Source of the DNA: Lachnospiraceae bacterium
GTDB taxonomy: Bacteria; Bacillota; Clostridia; Lachnospirales; Lachnospiraceae
Direction: 5' to 3'
DNA: 64,000 bases
Assembly (NCBI GenBank): GCA_910575005.1
Contig: CAJTCL010000002.1
Location: 62,001 to 126,000, forward strand
A model generated the notes under the pieces. It was not told where the DNA came from. It did not search any database and saw nothing but the letters and a program-made list of their open reading frames with translations. Positions within the stretch are counted from its first letter, which is position 1. Each line of letters begins with the position of its first letter. Position numbers and translations under genes: made by a program. Positions 16,898 to 27,157 of this stretch are shown one piece after another.

Positions 16898-19054
16898 ATG
16901 GGAAAAATATTAAAATACCTTAGTGAACACAAATCCATAATATTTGCGATTTTCTTACTGCTGATTGTGCAGGCGTACTGTGATCTGTCACTGCCTCAGT
17001 ATATGTCTGATATTGTGGATGTTGGGATTCAGCAGAGTGGTATTGAATATGCCGTTCCAGAAAAAATGCGGCAGGAGACGATGGAAAATCTCTGTTTGTT
17101 CATGTCTGAGGGGGATGCCACAAAGTTAAGAGAATCTTATCAGAAGTTATCAGATGGAAATTTGGAATTAACGCTTCGGGATAAAGAGGATTTGCTCGAA
17201 TTGGAGGAACTTTTGGGGATGCCAATGGTTGTTATGTCCTCCATGACAGAGCAGACAGGTATGGATATGGATACCTTCAAAGCACTGATTGACAGCGGGC
17301 AGATGACCACAGAGCAGATTCTGGATTCTGAGGCACAAGCAAAGGAAAATATGGGGGATATGAGTGAATCTATCATTTCCCAGCGGGCCCGATTGGTAGT
17401 CAGAGAGGAATATGAGGCATTGGGTTATCATATGGAAGATTATCAGAACCGCTATATGTTGCGCACTGGGGGAAAGATGTTAGCAATGGCAGTTTTGATG
17501 ACGCTGGCTTCTATTATAGTGGGTTTATTTGCCTCTCGGGTTTCTGCTAAGATTGGTATGGATCTTAGAGGCAGAGTGTATCAGAAGGTAGTCAGTTTTT
17601 CTAATAGTGAGATTGAGCAATTTTCAACCGCATCCCTGATTACCAGAAGCACCAATGATATTCAGCAAGTGCAGATGGTCTGTGTATTGTTGTTGCGGAT
17701 GATCCTTTATGCGCCCATTATCGGTATTGGAGGTGTGGTTAAGGTCATTGGCACTAAGACTGGAATGGGATGGATTATTGGCGTTGCTGTGGGGAGTATT
17801 ATTCTATTAGTAGGTATATTGATGTCTGTCACCATGCCAAGATTTAAAAAGATGCAGACACTGGTAGACCGTCTGAATTTGGTTTCCAGAGAGATTCTCA
17901 CAGGAGTTCCTGTGATCCGTGCATTTTCCAGAGAGAGATTTGAGGAGAAGCGTTTTGCAGGCGCCAATCGTGATTTAATGAAGACACAGCTCTTTACCAG
18001 TCGCGTGATGTCATTGATGATGCCAGCGATGATGTTGATTATGAACAGTATCACAGTGTTGATTGTCTGGTTTGGCTCTAAGGGAGTAGATCTGGGAAAT
18101 CTGCAGGTCGGTGATATGATGGCTTTTATCACTTATACCATGCAGATTGTAATGGCATTTTTGATGATTACTATGATTTCTGTGATGTTGCCCCGCGCAG
18201 GTGTGGCTGCTAATCGTATTGAGGAAGTTATTCAGACTAAGGCAACCATTTTGGATCCAGAGCAGCCCGAAGATGAGCGGGAAGGAGACTGGCATGGGGA
18301 AGTGTCATTTGAAGATGTCAGTTTCCGTTATCCAGGTGCAGAGGAAGATGCACTCTGTCATATTTCCTTTTTGGCAAAACCAGGCCGGACCACAGCGATT
18401 ATTGGCAGTACTGGCTGTGGAAAATCGACGTTACTGAATCTGATTCCCAGATTTTATGATGTGACATCAGGTAAAATTATGGTCGATGGCGTAGATATCC
18501 GCAAAATGAGCCAGAAAAAACTGCGCAGTTTGATCGGTTATGTGCCTCAAAAGGGAGTGTTGTTTTCTGGAACAATTGCTTCTAATATTCAGTTTGCTGG
18601 AAATGTGTCAGATGTGCAAATGAGGGAGGCGGCACAGATTGCACAGGCAGAAGATTTTATCAATGAGAAGGAAGAGCAATTTGAAAGTCCGATTGCGCAG
18701 GGAGGTACAAATGTCTCCGGAGGACAGAAACAGCGCCTGTCTATTGCCAGAGCGATTGCCAAAAATCCAAAAGTATTTCTGTTTGATGATAGTTTCTCTG
18801 CCTTGGATTACAAAACAGATGTGACATTGCGCAAAGCGTTGCAGGAGAAAACAGCAGATGCCGCTGTGATTATTGTTGCGCAGCGTATCAGCACGATTTT
18901 ACATGCAGATCAGATTATCGTGCTGGAAGATGGCAGTGTTGCTGGGATCGGAACGCATGAAGAACTGCTTAAGTCTTGTGAAACCTATCAGGAGATTGCA
19001 AGATCACAGCTCTCAGAACAGGAACTTAAGAGTCAAGGAGGTGCAGGTAGATGA
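16898..19054 (+). CDS. Heterodimeric ABC exporter, subunit with degenerate ATPase site
   Basis: The 718-residue half-transporter fuses six membrane helices with a C-terminal ATPase domain. A large extracytoplasmic insert of about 130 residues lies between helices 1 and 2 (residues 40-185). Walker A is GSTGCGKST and the signature NVSGGQKQR is canonical, but Walker B ends FLFDDS (Asp instead of catalytic Glu) and the switch His is Gln (IVAQRIST). This asymmetry is the hallmark of the non-hydrolysing half of exporters such as BmrCD and TM287/288. The partner overlaps by 4 bp. Substrate unknown. Confidence 0.9.
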   Translation: MGKILKYLSEHKSIIFAIFLLLIVQAYCDLSLPQYMSDIVDVGIQQSGIEYAVPEKMRQETMENLCLFMSEGDATKLRESYQKLSDGNLELTLRDKEDLLELEELLGMPMVVMSSMTEQTGMDMDTFKALIDSGQMTTEQILDSEAQAKENMGDMSESIISQRARLVVREEYEALGYHMEDYQNRYMLRTGGKMLAMAVLMTLASIIVGLFASRVSAKIGMDLRGRVYQKVVSFSNSEIEQFSTASLITRSTNDIQQVQMVCVLLLRMILYAPIIGIGGVVKVIGTKTGMGWIIGVAVGSIILLVGILMSVTMPRFKKMQTLVDRLNLVSREILTGVPVIRAFSRERFEEKRFAGANRDLMKTQLFTSRVMSLMMPAMMLIMNSITVLIVWFGSKGVDLGNLQVGDMMAFITYTMQIVMAFLMITMISVMLPRAGVAANRIEEVIQTKATILDPEQPEDEREGDWHGEVSFEDVSFRYPGAEEDALCHISFLAKPGRTTAIIGSTGCGKSTLLNLIPRFYDVTSGKIMVDGVDIRKMSQKKLRSLIGYVPQKGVLFSGTIASNIQFAGNVSDVQMREAAQIAQAEDFINEKEEQFESPIAQGGTNVSGGQKQRLSIARAIAKNPKVFLFDDSFSALDYKTDVTLRKALQEKTADAAVIIVAQRISTILHADQIIVLEDGSVAGIGTHEELLKSCETYQEIARSQLSEQELKSQGGAGR

Positions 19055-20892
19055 GTGAACATAAACGTCCAGCGAGAATGGGTCACGGGCCTGGTGGACC
19101 TGGTGGGATGGCGCCTGGGGAGAAGGCAAAAAATTTTAGAGGTACCGTAAAAAAGTTACTTCAATATATGGGGCGTTATAAGATCGGTGTATTGGTGGTT
19201 TTGATTTTTGCGGTGGCTTCCACAGTGTTTGGCATTGCTGGCCCTAAAATCTTAGGAAATGCCACTACGGAATTATTCAATGGATTGGTGGCCAAGGTAT
19301 CAGGCGGCGGAGCAATTGATTTTGGTAAAATTGGAGAGATTTTGTTATTCTTGTTGGCAATCTATTTATTTAGTGCCTTGTGTTCGTTTGTGCAAGGTAT
19401 TATTATGACTGGAATTACTCAGAAGGTTTGTTTTCGTTTCCGAGAGGATATCTCAAAAAAAATAAACCATATGCCTATGAAATACTTTGAATCTAGAACC
19501 GTGGGAGAGGTGTTGTCCCGCATTACCAATGATGTAGATACACTTGGACAGGGGTTAAATCAGAGTGTGACACAGCTTATCACATCTGTTACCACATTGA
19601 TTGGAATTTTGGTGATGATGTTAAGTATCAGTCCGCTGATGACTTTGATTGCATTTGTGATTCTTCCAGTGTCTGGGATTTTAATTGGCATTGTGGTCAA
19701 GTTTTCTCAAAAATATTTTATTGCACAACAGAAATATTTGGGAAAGATCAATGGCCAAGTGGAAGAAGTCTACAGCGGACATAATATTGTCAAAGCATTC
19801 AATAAAGAGGAAGATATGCTGCGGGAATTTAATGAGACAAATGATATTCTGTTTCAGTCCGCATGGAAGTCTCAATTTTTGTCTGGTATGATGCAGCCAA
19901 TCATGAGTTTTGTGGGAAATCTTGGTTATGTGGCGGTTGCCGTACTGGGTGGTATGCTTGCGATTCGGGGCAGCATTGAGGTGGGAGAGATACAGTCTTT
20001 TATCCAATATGTGCGCCAGTTTACCCAGCCAATTGCGCAAGTTGCGCAAGTGTCCAATATGTTACAGTCAACGGCTGCGGCCGCGGAGCGTGTCTTTGAG
20101 TTCTTAGAGGAAGAGGAAGAGGATGTTGCCGCAGAACATCCAGTCAAACTTGCCAAGATGGAGGGCAGAGTTACTTTCGAACATGTTCAGTTTGGATATG
20201 ATAAGGATAAGATTATTGTCAATGATTTTAATTGTCAGGTGGAACCAGGGCAGATGGTGGCAATTGTCGGGCCTACTGGTGCGGGCAAGACTACTATGGT
20301 AAAGCTGTTGATGCGTTTTTATGATGTACTGCAAGGAAGTATTAAGGTAGACGGACATGATCTGAGAGAATTTGACCGCAGTGACCTGAGAGAAAATTTC
20401 GGTATGGTGCTTCAGGATACCTGGCTTTTTAAAGGCACGATCATGGAAAATATTCGCTATGGCAGACTAGATGCCACAGACGAGGAAGTGATTGCAGCCG
20501 CCAAAGCTGCACATGCCCACCGTTTTATCTCTACCTTGCCTGGCGGTTATCAGATGGAATTAAATGAGGATGCCAGCAATGTTTCACAGGGACAGAAGCA
20601 GTTATTGACGATTGCGCGGGCGATTTTGGCAGATAATCCAATCTTGATTTTGGATGAGGCCACTTCTTCTGTGGACACCAGAACGGAGGAACGGATTCAA
20701 AAGGCCATGAATAACTTGATGAAGGGCAGAACTAGTTTTGTGATTGCCCATCGTCTTTCTACCATTAAGGATGCAGATGTGATTCTGGTAATGAAGGATG
20801 GGGATATCATTGAGCAGGGAAATCATCAGGAATTGTTAGCTAAGAATGGATTCTATGCAGAGCTTTACAATTCTCAGTTTGAGGCGGCATAG
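19051..20892 (+). CDS. Heterodimeric ABC exporter, catalytic subunit
   Basis: The 613-residue partner has a Gly/Pro-rich N-terminal tail (GHGPGGPGGMAPGE), six membrane helices and a full ATPase: Walker A GPTGAGKTT, Walker B LILDEATSS with the catalytic Glu, and switch IAHRLST. Its signature is NVSQGQKQL, a variant with Gln, which pairs with the degenerate Walker B site of the first subunit. This reciprocal arrangement fits one hydrolysing and one regulatory site. Likely a multidrug or lipid exporter. A strong terminator follows. Confidence 0.9.
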   Translation: MSEHKRPARMGHGPGGPGGMAPGEKAKNFRGTVKKLLQYMGRYKIGVLVVLIFAVASTVFGIAGPKILGNATTELFNGLVAKVSGGGAIDFGKIGEILLFLLAIYLFSALCSFVQGIIMTGITQKVCFRFREDISKKINHMPMKYFESRTVGEVLSRITNDVDTLGQGLNQSVTQLITSVTTLIGILVMMLSISPLMTLIAFVILPVSGILIGIVVKFSQKYFIAQQKYLGKINGQVEEVYSGHNIVKAFNKEEDMLREFNETNDILFQSAWKSQFLSGMMQPIMSFVGNLGYVAVAVLGGMLAIRGSIEVGEIQSFIQYVRQFTQPIAQVAQVSNMLQSTAAAAERVFEFLEEEEEDVAAEHPVKLAKMEGRVTFEHVQFGYDKDKIIVNDFNCQVEPGQMVAIVGPTGAGKTTMVKLLMRFYDVLQGSIKVDGHDLREFDRSDLRENFGMVLQDTWLFKGTIMENIRYGRLDATDEEVIAAAKAAHAHRFISTLPGGYQMELNEDASNVSQGQKQLLTIARAILADNPILILDEATSSVDTRTEERIQKAMNNLMKGRTSFVIAHRLSTIKDADVILVMKDGDIIEQGNHQELLAKNGFYAELYNSQFEAA

Positions 20893-20918
20893 AAGATAGA
20901 AATAAATATTTTTTAGAC

Positions 20919-20977
20919 GGAGCTGTGGCGCTAATATATTCATTCGTCCTTGTAAGTTATGTTGGTGCCACAGCTCC
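20919..20977. terminator. Bidirectional terminator after the ABC exporter
   Basis: GGAGCTGTGGCGC (20919-20931) pairs with GGTGCCACAGCTCC (20964-20977), apart from one mismatch near the loop. It separates the exporter operon from the convergent flavoredoxin gene. Confidence 0.75.
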
Positions 20978-20992
20978 TTGTTTGTGAAAATA

Positions 20993-21559
20993 TTATTTTT
21001 TGAGTTGTAAGCCATCTTTGAAAGCTTCGCCTACTCTTTCAGTCACTTTATAATATCCATGTGTGTATGGGTCAAAGGCGATAGCATTTACCAGTGACAT
21101 GTCAACTTTACCATCAACCATAACAGTTTCGTCTGCAGTAACATTAACTACCTTGCCAATCACACCACATCCATATTTTCCATCCTGATATTCAATAAAT
21201 TCACATTCTAAACAGAGTGGAAATTCATTGATGATTGGTGCGTCTATAATCTCAGATTTGCTGGCAGTAAGACCACTATTTTCCAATTTTTGGGCAACTT
21301 TATTGCCTGACTCAACGCCAAAATAGTCTGCTTCCACAACATGAGCAGCATCGGCAATACTGACAGTAAAAGCCCCTCTTTTTTTGATATTTTTAACTGT
21401 TTTGTGTGTTTCAGACAACTTCAGAGCTACATTGCCTCTTTCCTGCATAGTACCCCAGGCAGCATTCATAACATTAACACTGCCATCTTCATTGTAAGTT
21501 GCCACCATTAATACTGGCATTGGAAAGATACCTTCGGTTAGATTAAGTTTCATTCTCAT
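20993..21559 (-). CDS. Flavoredoxin / flavin reductase-like FMN protein
   Basis: The 188-residue protein has the split-barrel flavin-reductase fold: MPVLMVATYNEDGSVNV, AAWGTMQERG, and the Leu-Ser-x-THKT segment that contacts FMN phosphate, followed by GAFTVSIAD and YFGVESG. Flavoredoxins carry electrons among anaerobic redox proteins. The start at 21559 has AGAGGT 8 bp upstream; the open frame extends much further but overlaps the nrdD gene and lacks a ribosome site. It stands alone. Confidence 0.85.
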   Translation of the reverse strand: MRMKLNLTEGIFPMPVLMVATYNEDGSVNVMNAAWGTMQERGNVALKLSETHKTVKNIKKRGAFTVSIADAAHVVEADYFGVESGNKVAQKLENSGLTASKSEIIDAPIINEFPLCLECEFIEYQDGKYGCGVIGKVVNVTADETVMVDGKVDMSLVNAIAFDPYTHGYYKVTERVGEAFKDGLQLKK

Positions 21560-21722
21560 TTTAATTACCTCTTTTCTCATATGGAATGGATGGGATTTTT
21601 GTCTGCATATATAATTATAATTGGTAATGTAAAAAATACAAGTAGTATCTTGTAACTTAGTATTGAGGTGACAATCTCCTTTTTCTTGACTTATGTCCAG
21701 TGACGTGATAGGATAAGATACG

Positions 21723-21780
21723 GCACTATATCTTGTGTTTATAAATAGAGAAAAACACAAAAACCAACTATATATTCGGC
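21723..21780 (+). promoter_or_regulatory. Tandem NrdR boxes upstream of nrdD
   Basis: GCACTATATCTTGTGT (21723-21738) matches the NrdR consensus ACACWATATATWGTGT at 14 of 16 positions. A second, weaker box CAACTATATATTCGGC (21765-21780) matches at 11 of 16. The centres are 42 bp apart, four helical turns, the kind of phasing NrdR repressors use. nrdD begins 70 bp downstream. Confidence 0.7.
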
Positions 21781-21850
21781 TTTCACTGATAGCCAGACGC
21801 ATAGTTGTGTGGGGGAAATGGCACAAGCAAAGAGGAAAAGAGGAGAAAGG

Positions 21851-23980
21851 ATGGAAAAAGATTTTAAGGTAATCAAGAAGGATGGCACAAAAGAAGAGTT
21901 TAATGTGCAGAAAGTTGTCGTGGCGGTAAATAAATCTGCTTATCGTGCTTTGATTAAATTTACAGATGAGGAATTGCAATTTATTTGCCAGTTTGTGGAA
22001 GAAAAAGTGGAATCTATGGGGCTTAAGGAAATTAAGATTGCCCAGATGCACAATATTGTGGAGGGCGCCTTGGAGAAGGTGAATCCGACCGTGGCCAAGA
22101 GCTATCGGGATTACCGCAATTATAAGCAGGATTTTGTGCAGATGTTGGATGAGGTCTATAAAAAGAGCCAATCTATTATGTACATAGGGGATAAGGAAAA
22201 TTCTAATACAGACAGCGCCTTGGTCTCCACAAAGCGGAGTTTGATTTTTAATCAGCTCAATAAGGAATTATATCAGAAATTTTTTATGACGACTGAGGAA
22301 ATCCAGGCGTGTAGAGATGGTTATCTCTATGTGCATGATATGTCGGCAAGACGTGATACCATGAACTGCTGCCTGTTTGATGTGGAAAATGTGCTGCGCG
22401 GCGGTTTTGAGATGGGGAATTTATGGTACAATGAGCCAAAAACGTTGGATGTTGCCTTTGATGTGATTGGGGACATTGTTTTAAGCGCTGCAAGTCAGCA
22501 ATATGGCGGTTTTACTGTGCCATGTGTTGAGAAGATCCTTGAGCCTTATGCAGAAAAATCTTATCTGAAATACAAGAGCCGTTATCAGGAGCTGGGATTG
22601 AGTGAGGAGCGTGCAGAAGAGGAAACCATGAAGGATATTGCTAGGGATTTAGAACAAGGAGTTCAGGGATGGGAATACAAGTTTAATTCTGTATCTTCCA
22701 GCCGTGGTGATTATCCATTTATCACCATGACATTTGGAACTGGAACGGGACGTTTTGCGAAAATGGCCTCTATTGCCATGCTCAATGTCCGCAGGAATGG
22801 TCAGGGGAAAGCATCTTGTAAAAAGCCGGTATTGTTTCCCAAATTGGTATTTCTGTATGATAAAAATCTCCACGGACCAGGAAAGGAGTTGGAGGATGTC
22901 TTTGAGGCAGGGATTGAGTGTTCTAGAAAAACGATGTATCCAGATTGGCTGAGTTTGACAGGGAAAGGCTATATTGCCAGTATGTACAAGCGGTATGGGG
23001 AAATTATCAGTCCAATGGGATGCCGTGCGTTTTTGTCGCCCTGGTATGAGCGTGGCGGCAGGAATCCAGCCGATGACAAAGATCATCCAGTATTTGTGGG
23101 ACGTTTTAATATCGGTGTAGTCAGTCTGCATCTGCCAATGATTTTGGCAAAATCCAGGCAGGAGAGCAGAGACTTCTATGAGGTTCTTGACTATTATTTG
23201 GAATTGATTCGCCAGCTTCATATCCGTACCTATGCTTATCTGGGAGAAATGCGTGCCAGTACCAATCCCCTGGCCTATTGTGAGGGCGGTTTTTATGGGG
23301 GGCATTTGGGAATTCATGATAAGATCAAGCCCTTGTTAAAGACGGCCACAGCTTCTTTTGGAATTACGGCATTTAATGAGCTGCAAAGACTGTACAATGG
23401 AAAATCTTTGGTAGAAGATGGACAGTTTGCGATTGAAGTGCTTGAACATATCAATCAGAAAATTGATCAATACAAGAAAGAGGATGGAAATCTCTATGCG
23501 ATCTATGCAACGCCGGCGGAAAATCTTTGTGGTCTGCAAGTAAAACAGTTCCGTAAAAAATATGGTATTGTGGAAAATGTTTCTGACCGTGAGTATGTCA
23601 GCAATGGATTTCATTGCCATGTGACAGAAGATATCACCCCCATTCAAAAGCAGGATTTGGAATATCGTTTTTGGGAACTCAGTAATGGCGGTAAGATTCA
23701 GTATGTGAAATATCCGATTGACTATAATGTGGAGGCTGTAAAGACGCTCGTGCGCCGTGCAATGGAGATGGGCTTTTATGAAGGGGTAAATTTGTCTCTT
23801 GCCTACTGTGATGATTGCGGCCATCAGGAGCTTGAAATGGATGTATGTCCCAAATGCGGCAGCCGCAACCTGACTAAAATTGATCGTATGAATGGGTATC
23901 TGTCTTATTCCAGAGTAAAGGGAGATACCCGCCTCAATGATGCAAAAATGGCGGAGATAGCAGAACGAAAGAGTATGTAA
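21851..23980 (+). CDS. nrdD: Anaerobic class III ribonucleoside-triphosphate reductase
   Basis: The 709-residue glycyl-radical enzyme makes deoxyribonucleotides without oxygen. An N-terminal ATP-cone (VIKKDGTKEEFNVQKV, residues 6-21) gives allosteric control. The C-terminus has a zinc site (YCDDCGHQE then CPKCGSRN) and the radical site RMNGYLSY, with the glycine at about residue 682. The start at 21851 follows AGGAGAAAGG; a longer frame to 21809 is less likely. The activase gene follows after 11 bp, and NrdR boxes lie upstream. Confidence 0.95.
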   Translation: MEKDFKVIKKDGTKEEFNVQKVVVAVNKSAYRALIKFTDEELQFICQFVEEKVESMGLKEIKIAQMHNIVEGALEKVNPTVAKSYRDYRNYKQDFVQMLDEVYKKSQSIMYIGDKENSNTDSALVSTKRSLIFNQLNKELYQKFFMTTEEIQACRDGYLYVHDMSARRDTMNCCLFDVENVLRGGFEMGNLWYNEPKTLDVAFDVIGDIVLSAASQQYGGFTVPCVEKILEPYAEKSYLKYKSRYQELGLSEERAEEETMKDIARDLEQGVQGWEYKFNSVSSSRGDYPFITMTFGTGTGRFAKMASIAMLNVRRNGQGKASCKKPVLFPKLVFLYDKNLHGPGKELEDVFEAGIECSRKTMYPDWLSLTGKGYIASMYKRYGEIISPMGCRAFLSPWYERGGRNPADDKDHPVFVGRFNIGVVSLHLPMILAKSRQESRDFYEVLDYYLELIRQLHIRTYAYLGEMRASTNPLAYCEGGFYGGHLGIHDKIKPLLKTATASFGITAFNELQRLYNGKSLVEDGQFAIEVLEHINQKIDQYKKEDGNLYAIYATPAENLCGLQVKQFRKKYGIVENVSDREYVSNGFHCHVTEDITPIQKQDLEYRFWELSNGGKIQYVKYPIDYNVEAVKTLVRRAMEMGFYEGVNLSLAYCDDCGHQELEMDVCPKCGSRNLTKIDRMNGYLSYSRVKGDTRLNDAKMAEIAERKSM

Positions 23981-23991
23981 GGAGACTTGAA

Positions 23992-24483
23992 ATGAGATAC
24001 CACAATATTACAAAAGATGATATGCTTAACGGTGACGGGCTTCGGGTAGTCTTATGGGTGTCTGGTTGTTCTCATTGCTGCACAGATTGTCAGAATCCTA
24101 TTACCTGGGATCCCAATGGTGGGCTTGTGTTTGACGAGGAGGCAAAACGGGAAGTATTTGCAGAATTGTCGAAAGATTATATTTCTGGGATTACCTTGAG
24201 CGGCGGAGATCCACTGTATTTTGGAAATCGTTTGGAGATTCTCAAACTGGCAAAGGAGATGAAGCAGTTATTTCCTACAAAGAGCATATGGCTTTATACC
24301 GGTTTTGTGTGGGAAGCTATTTCGGGATTGGAAATCATGAATTATTTAGATGTGTTGGTGGATGGGGAATTTATAACAGAGCAAAAAGATACCCAGCTCT
24401 ACTGGCGGGGAAGCGCGAATCAGCGTGTGATTGATGTTCCGGCAAGTCTAATACAAAGAAAAATAGTGCTTCATTGTGAATAA
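23992..24483 (+). CDS. nrdG: Anaerobic ribonucleotide reductase activating enzyme (radical SAM)
   Basis: The 163-residue radical-SAM protein has the NrdG cluster motif C-x3-C-x2-C (GCSHCCTDCQNP, near residues 26-37) and the SAM-binding GGDP (LSGGDPLYF). It installs the glycyl radical on NrdD. AGGAG lies in the 11-bp gap after nrdD, so the two form one operon. Length is normal for NrdG. Confidence 0.95.
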   Translation: MRYHNITKDDMLNGDGLRVVLWVSGCSHCCTDCQNPITWDPNGGLVFDEEAKREVFAELSKDYISGITLSGGDPLYFGNRLEILKLAKEMKQLFPTKSIWLYTGFVWEAISGLEIMNYLDVLVDGEFITEQKDTQLYWRGSANQRVIDVPASLIQRKIVLHCE

Positions 24484-24495
24484 TGCATAAATATG

Positions 24496-24524
24496 TTGAC
24501 AAAAAACAAAGAAAATAGGATAAT
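24496..24524 (+). promoter_or_regulatory. Predicted sigma-A promoter of the chemoreceptor gene
   Basis: TTGACA (24496-24501) and GATAAT (24519-24524) are 17 bp apart, 37 bp before the ATG at 24561. Confidence 0.6.
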
Positions 24525-24560
24525 TATTCTATAAGAATATAGAGCCGGGAGATGGAGAAC

Positions 24561-26381
24561 ATGAAAAATAGTGAAGTTACAAAAGAAAAAAGTGGCAAAG
24601 GGATGAAAAGCTTAGCGATGATGGTAGTCTTGGTGGTGTTTTTATTGATTGCTGGCACCGCTGCCTGCCTGGGTGGGCTTGGGATCTTTTTTCTGCGGCA
24701 GTCAATGACAGAGTTTGTCGGTGACCATGAGGAAACTAAGATCGAAGATTATCGAACTGAGATCAAATCACAGGTTCAGTCCGCTATGGCTATTGTGCAG
24801 GGATATTATGACAAGGCATCCAATGGAGAATTGTCAGAGAAAAAGGCACAAGGTTTTGCCAAAGAAGCGATTCGCAATATGCGCTATCGCGATGATGCAT
24901 CCGGCTATATATGGATTGATGGTGCAGATGGTGTATTGATCATGCATCCGATTCTCTCAGAACAGGAGGGAACCAATCGTATTGATATGACAGATCCCAA
25001 TGGCGTCAAGATTACCGAGGGTATTATCAAAGCGGCAGAAAGCGGAGATGGTTTCCATGAGTTTAGTTTTACCAAGGCAGATGGGACCACGGTAGCACCT
25101 AAGATTGCTTATTCACAGAAATTTGAACCTTGGGGCTGGGTAGTTGCAACTGGAAATTATGTGGATGATATGAATGAGGAGATTGAGGTCTCCAAACAGC
25201 AAATTAATCATGAGTTAAAAAATATGATCACTGTTTTCAGTGTGGCAATTATCGTGATTTTATTGAGTGCATTTGTTGTATCTCTGTTTTTTGGAAAGAG
25301 ACTGACGATTGGAATTCAGCGGATTGAGAGTCATTTACATAAAGCAGCAGAAGGAGATTTGTCTTTTGAGATTGAACCCAAATTGATGAACAGGGCAGAC
25401 GAACTCGGCAAGATTGCCCGTTCCCTGGATGGGGTGAAAAACTCTCTGGCAAGTATGATTGGGAATGTAAGCAGTACCGGAAATCATCTAAAAGAGAGCA
25501 GTGAGAAATTCAGTCAGAAGTTTGAGACGATCAGCAGCAGTATAGAAAATGTGAACACTGCTATTGAAGAACTTGCCTTAGGTGCAACCAGTCAGGCGGC
25601 GGAGACTGAGACAGTCAATAATAAGATTACAGAGCTTGGCGGCGTCATTGAGGTGGAAGAACAGGGAGTAGAAAAGCTGGAGCATTCTGTTTCCAGTATG
25701 ATGCAGTATTCTACAGGAGCTTCTGATAGTATTGACCTTCTCAATAAAATTACAGAGATTACCATCAAGGCGATTGAGACTGTATATGAGCAGACAAATA
25801 AGAATAATGAGTCCGCAGCAAATATCAATAAAGCGGTTGAGATTATCAAAGGATTGGCAGAACAGACAAATTTATTGTCCTTAAATGCCAGTATTGAGGC
25901 TGCAAGAGCAGGCGAGGCCGGTAGAGGATTTGCTGTTGTGGCAGAAGAGATCCGCAATCTTGCAGAAGAATCTGCTGACAGTGCCCAGGAGATCGAGGGA
26001 ATTGTACAAGAACTGATTGGAAATGTTGCAGTATCAGTAGATAATATGCAGGTAGTAACCAAAAATGTTCAGGAACAACAGACACGTCTGGACGAGACCA
26101 GAGAGGCATTTGCGCATCTCTCTGATGAGATTCAACAGGTTGAGGCAGTGACCAAAGAGATTGGCGGACAGACAAATATTTTGACATCCTTAAAACAGCT
26201 TGTAGCTGATTCGGTCAATAATTTGGCAAGTATTGTAGAAGAAAATGCGGCATCTACGGAAGAAACCAGTGCTAGTATGCAGCTTGTGGCGGAAGGAATT
26301 GAGGAGTGTACCAAAGATACACAGGCTTTGGTAGCATTGAGTGCCGAGCAAAATGAGGCGACACGGAAATTTAAACTATAA
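24561..26381 (+). CDS. Membrane methyl-accepting chemoreceptor with Cache sensor
   Basis: The roughly 606-residue receptor has a first membrane helix (residues 15-38), an extracytoplasmic single-Cache domain (about 40-190, with the pattern [16 protein letters not shown] and [13 protein letters not shown] typical of sCache_2), a second helix (about 220-243), a HAMP linker and a cytoplasmic signalling hairpin with the tip [20 protein letters not shown]. Ligand unknown; sCache domains often bind organic acids or amino acids. Start 24561 is preferred over 24552 because GGGAG is then 9 bp upstream. Confidence 0.9.
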   Translation: MKNSEVTKEKSGKGMKSLAMMVVLVVFLLIAGTAACLGGLGIFFLRQSMTEFVGDHEETKIEDYRTEIKSQVQSAMAIVQGYYDKASNGELSEKKAQGFAKEAIRNMRYRDDASGYIWIDGADGVLIMHPILSEQEGTNRIDMTDPNGVKITEGIIKAAESGDGFHEFSFTKADGTTVAPKIAYSQKFEPWGWVVATGNYVDDMNEEIEVSKQQINHELKNMITVFSVAIIVILLSAFVVSLFFGKRLTIGIQRIESHLHKAAEGDLSFEIEPKLMNRADELGKIARSLDGVKNSLASMIGNVSSTGNHLKESSEKFSQKFETISSSIENVNTAIEELALGATSQAAETETVNNKITELGGVIEVEEQGVEKLEHSVSSMMQYSTGASDSIDLLNKITEITIKAIETVYEQTNKNNESAANINKAVEIIKGLAEQTNLLSLNASIEAARAGEAGRGFAVVAEEIRNLAEESADSAQEIEGIVQELIGNVAVSVDNMQVVTKNVQEQQTRLDETREAFAHLSDEIQQVEAVTKEIGGQTNILTSLKQLVADSVNNLASIVEENAASTEETSASMQLVAEGIEECTKDTQALVALSAEQNEATRKFKL

Positions 26382-26427
26382 TTTAATTGAAGAAGTGTAG
26401 CATTTATGATTTTTAGATAAGCAAATG

Positions 26428-26465
26428 GGACTGTCGCAGGAACAGAAATAATAATGCGACAGTCC
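26428..26465 (+). terminator. Terminator of the chemoreceptor gene
   Basis: GGACTGTCGCA (26428-26438) pairs exactly with TGCGACAGTCC (26455-26465). The following 220 bp up to the next gene hold a GGGGGTTGAATAGAT sequence (near 26475), similar to the repeat arm at 16759, and an AT-rich tract. Confidence 0.8.
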
Positions 26466-26685
26466 GTCCCGTTTTGGGGGTTGAATAGATAAATTTTGAA
26501 TTCTCACTTGAGGTATTTTTAGAGATTTAATAACTGTTATATCTTATTATAGAAAATATGGTAAACCATTGAAAACACCAGAGTTTTCGTGGGTGAATTA
26601 TTTATTTCATTTTGTATTGAGTTATATTGTTTTGTTCTTTGTTGTGACAACTGATAAGGGAAAAAATAAGGGAAAGGAAAAACTA

Positions 26686-27147
26686 ATGATTATTACTGAA
26701 CTGGTAAATATATATCAGGAAGCATTGACTCCTATTTTCAGAGATGAATTGCATATTATATATGATGGTGAGGATTTCATCAGTATTATTTTAGATGGGG
26801 AGAAGGAAGAGTTTTTCTTTACTCTTTATGGGGTTGATTCATTAAGATTGTATTGGTGTAATGAATGTTTTATCTTTGATAAAGCAAGGAATTTACTTGT
26901 GTCATCCGATACTGCTGGTGAAATCGTTTACGAAGAGGAAATAGATATAGCGACACTGCCACGAATGGTTATAGAATTAATAAAATATCTAAAAGATGTA
27001 GTTTTTGTAAGAAAGGAAGAAAAGATAATAGGAGAAACACCTTGGACATATGACAAAATAAAAAGATATGAAATTAAGGTAAAAGGTATAGAAGGTACAT
27101 TGGCGGAAGATTATGTTATTGGTAATATCTGCATTAAACATTGTTAA
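26686..27147 (+). CDS. Uncharacterised protein, possibly immunity-like
   Basis: A 153-residue acidic soluble protein beginning MIITELVNIYQEAL. The start at 26686 has GAAAGG upstream; the frame is open further back to 26569 with a hydrophobic stretch, but no ribosome site supports that. The Tyr/Trp-rich, acidic composition and the cluster of unrelated small genes resemble orphan immunity genes of polymorphic toxin loci. Codon use is more AT-rich than neighbours. No family was recognised with confidence. Confidence 0.5.
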   Translation: MIITELVNIYQEALTPIFRDELHIIYDGEDFISIILDGEKEEFFFTLYGVDSLRLYWCNECFIFDKARNLLVSSDTAGEIVYEEEIDIATLPRMVIELIKYLKDVVFVRKEEKIIGETPWTYDKIKRYEIKVKGIEGTLAEDYVIGNICIKHC

Positions 27148-27157
27148 GGAGTCGGTG

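Noticed and set aside
20993-22171. A 392-codon frame on the minus strand
   Set aside because: Only the last 188 codons match a flavoredoxin. The upstream part overlaps nrdD and the NrdR boxes and has no start signal; the gene begins at 21559.
26569-26685. N-terminal extension with a hydrophobic stretch for the gene at 26686
   Set aside because: It starts at a TTG without a ribosome site, whereas the ATG at 26686 has one. The KGKNKGK part matches a repeated sequence instead.
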